A DNA stretch of 64,000 nt from Austropuccinia psidii (taxonomy: Eukaryota; Basidiomycota; Pucciniomycetes; Pucciniales; Sphaerophragmiaceae), in NCBI GenBank assembly GCA_023105745.1, contig JALGQZ010000004.1:37214437-37278436 (forward strand), in the 5' to 3' direction. The notes under the pieces were generated by a model that did no database searches, was not told the origin of the DNA, and saw nothing but the letters and a program-made list of their open reading frames with translations. This document shows, in pieces, positions 46,671-57,280 of the stretch (positions are counted from its first letter, which is position 1; every line of letters starts with the position of its first letter). The position numbers and the translations under genes were made by a program.

Positions 46671-48098
46671 TGTCAGGATGATACTATGATAAAGGTATAA
46701 CTAGGCTAATTACAACTTTAACTGTGTATGTGAAATGGCAAAAATGATTTAAAAAAGATTTATAAGGGTTTATAATGAGATAAAAGGGTTCTACTATTTA
46801 GAAATAGTGGTGGTGAGCGCTATTGAGAACCCTGGGTACAGGCTTTATCTGTTGGATTACAATAATAAAGTCTACAATAATTAAAGATTATAATTATACC
46901 TGATTATTTCACCAAGAGTAAAACTGTTTTTGACAGTTTACTACGTAGGTTATTCAAGAGCAGGATGAGGAAAGGTTTTGGCAGTGAAAAGCCCTCCTTT
47001 TATCCTGAAATTGGGGTGAAAAGGCTGTTAGACCTTTTCACGTAGAGGAAGTGAAGATTTTTCACTCCTCATGACAGGCTTGTGGTTTGCAAAAAGCCTG
47101 TATACCCTGTATTGGGCTCAGATGTGGTTTTGAAACCACATCTGGGCAGTTTTCACCAATACAGGGTGAAGATTTTCATCTGGGGACCTCACAGCCTGAT
47201 TCTGACGTGTATGACGCGTAGAATGCTGTACAGAAACTGTATGGGACCCCAGTATTGACTGACATATGAGGTATTGAAGTAAAAACATGCTTCTTCGTCT
47301 ATTTGACACCTCATATTCATGGTTATAGGGTATTATCCCATGGTAAGGCTGTATATGACAGCAGGTGGGATTTTTACCTTAAAATTGTCATAACTCTGTC
47401 ATTTTTTGAGATATCAAGCTCAACGTTGGTTCATTGAATAGCCCTGTATGAGCTCTATACAATGATACCCAACTTGTCATGGTTATCATTAAATATGGCA
47501 AAGGTATCCCATGTACAAGTGTTTTTATACATTGGCGTGTTTTGGGCAAAAGCTGTATTAAGCTTGTTTGGCCAATAACTTCTGTTCTAGTTGAGATATG
47601 AGGAAGTGGATGACACCATCAGATAGCCCTGATTGTGCTCTTTCCAAAAAGACCCCACTTTAAATATCTCACACTAAAACTGTAAAAGTTAGATGAGAGG
47701 TGAATGTTTTGTTCACCCTTATTTGGTCTGAATTTGACCATAACTCAAGTAATACTGGTTCTAGCTCAGTTTGGCTAGTACCATTGGATAGCCCTGGCTT
47801 AGAGCTTCATTTTGAATACCCATTTGATGGGGTTAAGCCTCTCCTTCTAGATTTTAGATGAGAGGTGAAAATTAAGGTTTATGCTCAGCAATAACTTTGA
47901 GCAGGAATAACTTTGTTATTTCTTGTCCTATGGTGATTGGACTTATATTTTCAGGAAGAGGTGAGTTTCCTCTTTCTTTTGATACCTTTTGAGCTAATTT
48001 GGCTCAGTTCCATGTTTTGGTGGTATTTTGGCTATACCATTGGTTTATGGTATTTTGGCTATCATGCTTGTGCTCTGGTTTTGAGTCACACGCTCACA
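46671..48098 (-). repeat. GypC 5' LTR (1428 bp)
   Basis: TGTCAG at 46671 to CTCACA at 48093-48098, followed by the target duplication CTCCA. It differs from the 3' LTR mainly by substitutions and by a 15-bp insertion near 46865. Confidence 0.93.
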
Positions 48099-48103
48099 CT
48101 CCA

Positions 48104-49121
48104 GAATTAAAAAGAGGTTTTACTGGCTCAATGCTATAAATATTTCAAATTAATAGCAAATGATGTTGAAAAGGAATTTGAAAGAAGATGTGGAATATGA
48201 GAGAAAAGATTTAATGGTCAGTTTGATGAAAGAAACTTTACATCCAAAAACCTAGATTTTACTTTTTGTTAATGAAAAAAAATATTTTAACAATGATCTT
48301 TGGAAATTAAAGCTTATAAGACCTGAGGAAAATCATGGTCTGTCAGATAGTATATTGGAACATGCAGCTTGAAGAAGATTAACTGAAGAGGAAATGTCTC
48401 CAATCGCTTCCCAAATTTCTGCAAAAATGAAGCCTCATATAATTGAAGCAAGGTTGTTGTCCCGAAGGGATGGATAACAACCAATTCTCACAAAAAACAT
48501 ATATGATGCAAAGTTCAAAAATACGAAATAATTTATTCATGGAAGAAAGCCCCCTCAAGCACTAGTGGACTTACTAACGCTAAGAAATCTTATTTTCAAA
48601 GCAAAGGTTGATGAATTGGGTCAAATAAACCTCTTATATTTCTTTCATCTGAAATTTCTGGAGCTTTTTGACTCCGTTCAATCATGGCATTCTTTTTGAT
48701 TGATCTTAAAAAATAAATAAATACAATCTACCCCTGCCTAACATTCATGGTCAGCTCAACAAACAATACCCTTTATATGGTACTCTGTTTCATTAATTAT
48801 GAGGCAGAACTCCTTCCTTCTGGGCACTCGATGCTTTCAAAGGTAAATCCTAGAGGAATATAATAATAAGCCCCGAATTGTCTGTATTATTGATTGAGAT
48901 TTGATCTTGATAAATACAGTTAAAGGGAAATTCAACAGCTCAAATGTACTAGTATGTATTTGCAAAATTAACAAAAATATCCTTCCACATTGCTTCAAGA
49001 TCAATGGGAATTCACAAAAATTCAAAAGATATATAAATAGCTGAAGGAAAATAGGTTTTATCCATATAAAACTCCATGCTAATATTTCAATTCCTACTAT
49101 AGGTTATTTATTTACCTATGG
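48104..49121 (+). pseudogene. MULE-2 transposase, middle part
   Basis: Between GypC and GP2 the plus strand carries the N-terminal and central part of a MULE transposase. LIRPEENHGLSDSILEHAA and RRLTEEEMSPIASQISAKMK match the HSHDATENIMAHPAFRKF region of MULE-1. KPPQALVDLLTLRN matches its RRPIDALIDPLKQEN. KYNLPLPNIHGQLNKQYP matches the first catalytic block, and RIVCIID*DLILINTV (near 48880) the second. Stops are frequent, and frame changes occur. Residue order follows MULE-1 exactly. It continues from 38432-38466 and resumes at 53460. Confidence 0.78.
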
Positions 49122-51015
49122 TGTGGTATTCAACACTTGGGCTACCAAAGTTGAAATACACAATATGACAGCTAGGAAGGTAAATAGAGAAATTATATAT
49201 AAAAAAGATAAAAATATTCAAAAAAAGAATTAAATCAAAGTATAAAAGATAGATATTCTACTTGAATCTACATTAAATTGTACCTATAGTCACAAATTTC
49301 CTCAAATCCATATCATAAAAAATTCAATAGATATCATGGATTATGAAAATTTTACTATAAAATCTATACTAGAAGCAAGAAAAAGTTTTTAAAAGTTTCA
49401 TCTGGTTAAATCATTCAATATCAATAAGAAGATGTAATACCATAACTTCTACAAAAGTAAGTCTCAAATTTCTTGAAATAAAAACCCTTACATTAACATG
49501 GCGTTACATTACTCAATAAACACTTAAACCCCCATGGGAAACATTACAAGAAGAGCTTACAAATTAAATATTTAAATATAAATATAAGCTTAAAGGAAGT
49601 GCAACAAAATATTAATAGTTAGTTCACAAAATATAGGTCAGAAGGATGGTGCAAAAGCCCAAAACATGGTACAATATCTTGATACAATGACACTATATGA
49701 AAGAATACTCACCAGAAATATTCTCTCAAGGCTGTGAATTATAGTAAATTTTTTAGCTGAAATATCACTATGTTCAAAAAATATGGCTAAATTTACCAAA
49801 TATATGTTTCAATATCTGTATTAAATGATACCATTTAGAATATTCTCACCTGAAAAATTTACCTCAAGTATGTTAAAAAAGGAAAAGTCATAGTAGAGAT
49901 AAGGAGGAAGAACAGAATTATTATCTTTAACAGATGACACCATTTATAGGTTTTCCACCAGAAGCATTCTCTAAGTTCTGTGCACTGATAATAATAAGGT
50001 TCATAATGGTGCAATAAAACAAAAATATGGTGAAATATCTTGATCAAATAAGAACATTTGAAATAATACTCACCAGAAAGAATATATCAAGGTGAAAATT
50101 CTTCAAGTCCCTTGTTTTTGGAAGGATCTATGAAGATCCTAAAAGGTATAAATAAAGGGTCTCTCTCCCTGTTTCCCCCATGCTTCTGATTCAGAACATA
50201 ATATTGAGGATCAATCCATCACTTTTGTAGTAGGATAATATAGTAGTATATTTGAAATATAAGAAGAAAGGCTCAGTATTGTATGATTTTCTTTCTGCTT
50301 AATTAATGAAAGAGATTGATATTATTTAATAGTATTATCATTATAAAAGTATCTTTTAGCTAGTTTTTGGAGATATTATCCTTGGGTGATCTTATAAAAT
50401 TGAACAATAACCTTTATTTATAAAAATTGGATGTAATCATCTTAACCTTATACCTTATATCATAAACATTATAAATATATTGGAGTATATTTATATCCAA
50501 CCTCACATTATTATATTAATATTCCTATGATTTTTATCTTACCCTTATATTTTTTTATAAACACCCTTGTAAAACTATATTAACCTTGAAATATTATATC
50601 TATCTTTATTGTATTTTTAAATCAAAATCATTATTAGTAGTAAAAGTGATATGAAAAAAAGTCTTGAAATAGATAAATTATAGAAGGGAGGAATACCAAC
50701 AAAAATTCAAATGACTCATATCATCAAAAAAAGTTTAAACAAGCCTAAATTACTAAAAAAATAGATTAAATATTAATATTATTATGAAATTCTTATTTTT
50801 CTTACAGACTAATAGATACTTCTAAATAAATTTCTCTAATTGAAAATACAGAAAGCTAATGAAGGGATTTGTGATCTCATCAAGAGAGTATCTCTTTTGG
50901 TTTATTCAGACTGGAAGCTAATAAAACTTAGCATCCACGGTTCTTGGCTAATTCTTAAATTAAAAACAGAATCAACAATAATACCACTCTCAAGCTACTT
51001 CCTATTATTAATCCC
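49122..51015 (+). repeat. GP2 left LTR
   Basis: It begins TGTGGTATTCAACAC. The promoter block has TATAAATA at 50147-50154 followed by AAGGGTCTCTCTCCC. The end near ATTATTAATCCCAAA corresponds to ATTATTCATCCCACA in the right LTR. It is strongly diverged from LTR-1 and LTR-2. Confidence 0.65.
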
Positions 51016-52345
51016 AAAGAAAAAGGAGCTCACAAACTTGGTCTTCCAACAGTGGATTTTTAACCTCAAGCATAAGCAAGAAAATTACATTATCAATATT
51101 CAAGGTCCAACTTGTCATTTATTAGAAAAAATATGATTATTTTAGAGAATAATAATAACTGACAAATCATCACTATAATTAAAAAGAATTCTCACATTTG
51201 AAGAGAAATTTGAGAAAGAAAAATTCACAATTAAAGAGTTATGTCAGGAAGAAAGTGAAGAGGAGGAATTTTCTTATTTGGAGAATGCTGAGAAATTTCA
51301 TAGGCTATAGAAAGAGCTTCCAAAAGAAATTTAAAGAAGAAATGTCAAGGAAGTTCTAACCTGAAGCCACTGATGGGGATGAAATAATTAGAAGAATTCT
51401 CAGGCCCAATAAAAAATCACCATCAAAGACCCCCAAGCCATTTTCAACTTCTGAACCAGGAACATTACCAAGAACTTCACAATTTTAAAATAGGTTAAAT
51501 ATTACAACAACTAACTAGCAACTAGAGAAGGTTACAATAGCCACAAGAAAGATTTTCAAAAGAAAGGAAAATGAATATCATATTAAAATTGATTGAAGTG
51601 ATGTTGAGAATTTAATAAAGACAGCTGAAAGAATAGCATCAAGTGAAAAAATTCAGTTTAATGCATTTGGACATGAAAATTGAACTCTAGAGTGAAGATA
51701 AGGATATCAGATTTGAAATAGATGGAATTACAGAATATGAAATTGAGGATTGGGATCAATTGAAAAATAAAATGATAAGTAAATGGGGGAAGGCAGAACC
51801 AGAAAGAAGGAATAGAAAATATTTAAGAACAATACCATTAAAGCAAGATCACCAAGAATGAGCAATAAAGAACCTGCACCAATACAGAACCTTTATTTGG
51901 GAATATGAAATAATTTCAAAATACCTGCTTTAAGTATGGATATATCAGAAGATGAAATTATGATCATGAAAATATATTTTATTCTTTATCACCAGAAATT
52001 GGAATTAGTGTTACCAAATTGATGATAAAAGAGAGGGATATAGATAAAGAAAGAGATGGAGGATACTGAAATGGATATTCTGAGAACCTATATTGAGGCA
52101 GAATTGGAGGAAGCAGTGGCTATTAAAGGGAAACTAAAATATCAAAAGTAAGATGAAATAAAAATTAAAAAGAAAACAAGATTTGAAGATGTAAGCTGGG
52201 AGGAGGTTATCAATTAAATGAAGGATTTTACCAAGAAAATAAAGAATTAACCAGCTCAAGAAGCCCCTTCTAATGAATCCCAAAAAGAAGTAAATTAAAT
52301 GAATGGTGTTTTTGACCAGCTGAAAGATCTATTAGAGGCTGTTGA
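51016..52345 (+). pseudogene. GP2 gag pseudogene
   Basis: A decayed Gag of the GP1 family. An acidic N-terminal piece (KELCQEESEEEEFSYLEN near 51222-51280) is followed by the capsid core. EIDGITEYEIEDWDQLKNKM and KWGKAEPERRNRKYLR (about 51716-51830) match IEAISGYEEVNWIQLKKDLI and KWGRLEPERRYRKDS of GP1. Then comes HQYRTFIWEYEIISKYL. Stops interrupt it, for example after KQDHQE. No zinc knuckle or protease could be read before the right LTR, so the interior looks internally shortened. Confidence 0.7.
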
Positions 52346-53459
52346 TTCATAAATATGAAACCATATAGAAGCTTATCATCAGAAAAATTCTCCCAAAGCT
52401 GTTCACCAGAAATAATAAAGTTCGCGATGGTCCAATCAACCAAAAATATGGTGGAATATTTTGATTAGTTGTCATCATTTAAATAAATACACATAAGGAA
52501 TAATATCTCATGGTGAAGCTTTTGAAAGTACCTTGTTATTGGAAGGCTCTATGGAGGGCCCAGAAGATATAAATAAAGGGCCCCTCTCCCTGTTTTCCCC
52601 ATTCTTCTGATTCAGACAATAATCTTGAGGATAGGTCAGTCCCTTCTCTAGTTGGATAGTCTAGTAGTATATTGCAAAGATCAGAAGCAAGGCTTCCTAT
52701 TTTATAGTATTAGGTGTTATTCCTTAATGAAAAGTATTTATAACATTTATGAAAGAGCTTGATATCAATTAATACTCTAATCATTATACGGGTAATTATC
52801 AGCTTATGTTTGAAGGAATTATAATTAAGTGATCTTAAAAAAATTATTAATAAACTTCATTTCTAAAATGAAGTTATAATTATATTCCTCATATAACCTA
52901 TATGATAACACTTCTAAATATATTGATGTATATTTATATCTACCCTCATATTATTTTAAGAATATCTATATGATTTCTATCTTACCTCAATACCAACCAT
53001 TAATACCCCTTCAAAGCTATCTTACCCTCCTAGTTTAATATTTATTCTGATAGTAGAATTGAATTAAAAATTTGCATTAGTACTAATAGTTATCTGAAAG
53101 AATTTCTTCAAATAGCTCAATTATAAAAAGGAGGCATCCTTAAATAAATTGAAAGGAATGATATAATCAATAAAAAATATTTTAACAAGCCTCACTGATA
53201 AAAAGATATCAACTATGAATATAATTATAAAATTGACTTTTGTTGACAGACTAATAGATAATGCTGGATATGATTCTCTAATTGAAAATGAAAAAACTTG
53301 AATGATTGATTTTTGATTTCATCAAGAGGGTATCCTTATTAGTATATTTAGAGGGACATATAATACACCTTAGCATCCATGACTCTTGGCTCATTGTGAA
53401 ATTCAAAACAAAATCAAAAATAATTTCCCCTAAGGGTACTGTCCATTATTCATCCCACA
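52346..53459 (+). repeat. GP2 right LTR, 5'-truncated
   Basis: Homology to the left LTR starts near ATATAGAAGCTTATCATCAG at about 52354 and runs to the LTR end at 53459. TATAAATA at 52568-52575 precedes AAGGGCCCCTCTCCC. The 5' part of the LTR is missing. Confidence 0.65.
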
Positions 53460-53578
53460 GAAAAAAGAGTTTTCACAATTCAAGAAGAACTTCATGCAAA
53501 TTGAGAAATGTTTTCAAATATAATCCAATGACGGATAGTTTATTATATTACCAGCAATTTTATCAAATAGAAAGAGTC
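53460..53578 (+). pseudogene. MULE-2 transposase, short piece between GP2 and LTR-4
   Basis: 119 bp that, by position, fall between the second aspartate and the glutamate of the transposase core. Reading is poor (FKYNPMTDSLLYYQQFYQ). The placement rests mainly on collinearity with MULE-1, where these two points are about 430 bp apart; here they are about 415 bp apart when insertions are removed. Confidence 0.45.
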
Positions 53579-54269
53579 TGTCAAAGGGGCTCTTCTAAGT
53601 GAGGAGAGCTTGGCACTAAGGGGATTGGACTTACTTGTAGAGGGATAAGAAGGAACAAAGAAGACAGTTAAGGTGTGTAAGAAAAGATTAATATTAATAG
53701 TAAGAAAGATTAAAAAGCTGAAGTTAAAATAGAATTCAGTAATGAGAAATAAATAATGAGAGATATAAACACAAACAAGTTTAAATCCACTGTCTCAAGC
53801 TGTTAGAAAGAAGAGAAGGGTTAATAAGGATATGGCCACAAATGCTCCACTGAACATTTGGGAAAAGGATAAGACTAACTAAATAATAAAAAAGAAGACA
53901 TTCCAAGATTAAGAATAAAATATATTTAAAAAGTGAGGAAAAAGTCCCCAGAGGGTGGAAAAGGGGCTGGTATATGTGAGAATGCACCAGAACTGGACCA
54001 AAGAGCAATTTTATTCTGAAGAAAGATTGATCTAAACATTATAGTGCCTGTATGGATGCAAAGGGTCTTCAAAGGTGGTGTGGTGAGGTTGGGCGATCAT
54101 AAATATTACAATTGTTATATCAATCCTGTATTTGTGAATCCAAACCATATGAGCTCCTTGAAATAATATTTCTGAAACTAAATTATTATACATAAAAGGG
54201 ATTTTCTGTTTTCGTGAGTTTGTGTCAGGATAAGGTTGAATACCTTTACAACTAGAAATGGCTATGAGA
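53579..54269 (-). repeat. LTR-4: relic of the LTR-3 family, minus orientation
   Basis: In reverse it carries the LTR-3 landmarks: CCCTCTGGGGACTTTTTCC near 53950, CCAAGCTCTCCTCACTTAG and GAGCCCCTTTGACA at the left end. The right end near 54269 corresponds to TGTCACAGCC of LTR-3 but is mutated. No interior is attached, so it is probably a solo LTR. No clear target duplication remains. Confidence 0.65.
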
Positions 54270-55943
54270 AATTCCTTCATTAATATGTGGGAAAGAAAGG
54301 TGGCTCACCTTGGAGAATATTCTGAATAAGAAGTTTAAGGGGACCATGGAATACTAAAGATATTGATTTAAAGATTAACTGGAACATTGTGGAAATTAGT
54401 GAAAAACCTCAATATAGCAATTGAAAGGAAGTACGCCAAAATTATCAACTCAAGACCTTCATAAATATTACACCTCATTTCTCCAATCTTTTAGGAACAA
54501 TATCTCATTATTCCCTTAATAAAATTTAATCAATAATCCAAAGAAAAACTGAAAAATATTACAAATGCACCAAGATTTATAGAGTTAATAATGGAATTAC
54601 TTGAAAACATCAAGCTCAAAATTGAAAAAATCAGGATATTACTCCAAATTGGTGTTTTTTATCCACAGTGGCATTTGAAACTTCCAGTGAGATTTTTCTT
54701 GAGAAAAAACACCAAACTTGGTAATATGACCTGGATTTAAAACAGAAAAATATGGATAAGAAAAATTTGGAGCTGACTCTAGAAAGAGAATACCAATTCA
54801 AGAGAAATTGAGAGCAGTTTCCCAATTAAGTATTTTCAAAGGATATTAATCAGAGGATTTTTTCTTTCAGAGTTTTTGAATGGAAGCACACAATCATGTC
54901 ATACTCAAAAGACAAATGAAGTTTGTGGAAGAATAAAAGGAGAAAAAACCAAGACTACTATAGATACCAGCTCTATAACATCATAAAATAAGCACAAAAA
55001 GAGAGCAAGGCCTCTAAAAGGTGATAATTTCAACTCAACCAGATACAATTCTCAAAATTTCATATATGATCCCACTTCAGAAAATGAGCCTGATGAAGAC
55101 ATCAATTCATCTTAATCAGAAGATTGAAAATAAAATGTAATCCTTACTCAAGTAGATAAAGGAGAGATTGATCACAGAGTGTAATCAGGATTGAATTTAT
55201 CCCCCTAAAATAGAAAGCCTACAAGAGTGATTCCTTTAAGCTTCCAATTGGTGAAAAGCTTGGAGGAATTGTTTTTAAAATGTCAACAATGTGGCAAAAA
55301 ATATTATCTAAGAAAAGATTTTTCCCAAATGAATGTAAGTTTCTGTGGATCTTCACAGAGATAAGAATTATTTAATTGGTATTATGAGAAATCTATATTA
55401 AATAAATTAAAGATTACCCTGGATGTTTCACTTCATCTTTAATAAGGTAATCAATGTCCTTGGAGATTAAAATTGTGGTTTCAAAAGTGTTTACCATCTT
55501 TTATATAAAGATGAATAACAATGGATTACTTTCAGAAGTCACCTTGAATAAAAGTTACAGAAGAAAAGGAAATTTAATGAAAAATTAAGAACAATGTGGG
55601 ATGGAGTGAATAAACATTTGGAAGGATTGTATTTCCAAGAAATTACAGCATGAAACAATTATTGGAGATCAATTCTAAAAGATATTCCAGACCAGTATTT
55701 TTTTATTACAAGGTTCAGCCAGAATCTTCCTTTGCTAATTTCTTTGCCTCCAATGAAAATATCCTAGTTTTATTTTTTGCCCTTTCTTCCCCCATACCTG
55801 CTATTAACATACATTGGAAGAGAAGTTCCAAACAAGAGTAATTGGGGTGGCAAAATATTTACTCTAGACACCAATTGTTGTATATAAAATGTTTTCCACC
55901 TCAGCCAAAACCACATAGGCTACTTGTTGAAGATTTAGAAAGC
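54270..55943 (+). pseudogene. MULE-2 transposase C-terminus with OTU domain
   Basis: The plus strand resumes with FINMWERKVAHLGEYSE, matching the segment before the catalytic glutamate in MULE-1. LGTISHYSLNKI lies near 54500. A decayed zinc knuckle (KCQQCGKKYYLRKDF, near 55281) has Tyr where His is expected. The OTU domain follows: INVLGD*NCGFKSVYHLLY at about 55450-55510, YSRPVFFYYKVQ near 55680, PAINIHWKRSS near 55800 and FPPQPKPHR near 55895. The Gly of the Asp-Gly-Asn-Cys box is a stop codon. The order and spacing match MULE-1, so the OTU fusion is a family trait. GypD starts at 55944. Confidence 0.75.
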
Positions 55944-57280
55944 TGTCAGGATGACTTAATAATATAGTAGATAAAAGACAGTAACTATGAGTGTAAAATA
56001 TAAGAAATATGGATTTGAAGGCAATTGACAGGGATTTACTATTCAGAATAGTGGTGGTGAGAAATACTGAAAGCTGTGGGTGCAGTATTTATTAGTTGGG
56101 TGAATATGATAAAGACTACAAAAATCAAAATTTATTATCATAACCTGATTATTTTCAAGATTATGATTGTCAGAAGAAATAGTACAACATAGGAAGTCAA
56201 TAGAAGGATGAAAATTCCTCTTTGGTGCAGAGAATGGGCCCTTTTCCTCCTGAACAAGGTGTGGAGAAGATATTTGAGCCCTGGAAAGTGGAAGGAGTGG
56301 AAATCCTTACTACATAGGGTGTACCTGTGGCTTATGAAACTCTTTATAGTCTTTATTGGCTCAGATGTTGCTTTAAAATCACATCTGGTCAATTTTCCCC
56401 AATACAGGGAAACTGACAGACATGTTTTGACAGGTCAGACGCATAGAATTATGTACAGAACATGTCAGTGGACTATATATCAGTAATTATATAAGATATT
56501 CAAGGAAAAGAAAACAGTTAAATGGCTTTAACACTGAATATTCAAGAGTATGACTGACTATCCCACAGTAGTGTGTTTTTTACCCAATAAGGTGTGATTT
56601 TATCCTTGAAGCTGCTATAGCTTCTTATTTTCGTAAGATAACAAGCTAGAAAGTGGCTCATTTTGTAGCCCTTGATAATTTATACATAAATCTTACTCAT
56701 TTGAAGCTCCTAGCAGTGATTATGACAAAGCTATACAGGCTTTAAATTCCACTATTGGAATCTGGATTTGGGATAAATCTTATATTGAGTTATTATCCTC
56801 AATAAATGAAAAGTATTTTTCTTTTAGAAAGAAAATACTTTACTTATCCCAAACTGGAACTGCAGAAGTTAGATGAGAGGTGAATATTTAATTCACTATT
56901 TTTTGGCCTATGGTTGGCTCTAACTTCTGTAATTTTGATGCTAGCCCGATTTGGGTAGTACTATTTCATATACCTAATTGAGAGCTTCAATTTAAACACA
57001 CATTTAATGGGGATCTTCTTCTTTCTATAGATTTGAGATGAGAGGTGAAAATCAAGGTTTATGCTTAGTCCTGTCTTTGAACTGGAATAACTTTGTTATT
57101 CCTTGTCCTATGGCTATGGGGGTTCTATATTTGGAATGAAATGACTTTAATATTTCTTTTTTATGTCATTGTGAGTTTCTTTTTGGCTCAGTTATCTTTA
57201 CATAAGGAATTTTTGTCTACCATTGGTTTATGGTACTTTTGTGTCAATTGTGTGCTCCGGGTTTGAGTCACAGGCTGACA
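55944..57280 (-). repeat. GypD 3' LTR (1337 bp)
   Basis: It is alignable over its length to the GypC LTRs, for example AATAGTGGTGGTGAG, TAGATGAGAGGTGAA and TTTGAGTCACAGGCTGACA. Several sites with CG in GypC read TG or CA here (for example the GACGTGTATGACGCG region). Confidence 0.85.

Larger units (their letters stand above)
38467..48098 (-). mobile_element. GypC: near-complete Ty3/Gypsy chromovirus
   Basis: Two LTRs (38467-39879 and 46671-48098) flank a minus-strand interior, with a perfect 5-bp target duplication CTCCA at 38462-38466 and 48099-48103. The LTRs start TGTCAG and end CTGACA or CTCACA. By eye they differ at 16 positions plus one 15-bp indel, about 1%, so this is the youngest datable element here. 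The interior has ORF1, gag, protease, RT, RNase H, integrase and chromodomain, a polypurine tract and a candidate primer site. The ORFs carry several lesions. Confidence 0.95.
49122..53459 (+). mobile_element. GP2: Gag-only LTR element inside MULE-2
   Basis: A left LTR starts TGTGGTATTC at 49122 and ends near 51015. A right, 5'-truncated LTR runs from about 52346 to ATCCCACA at 53459. Both carry the GP-family promoter block. The interior is only about 1.3 kb and encodes Gag of the GP1 type, with no protease, RT or integrase seen. The flanking 5-mers (TATGG, GAAAA) do not match, so the exact ends are uncertain. Confidence 0.7.

Noticed and set aside
48231..49100. Host gene upstream of GP2
   Set aside because: Residue order and blocks match the MULE-1 transposase, so it is the middle of MULE-2.
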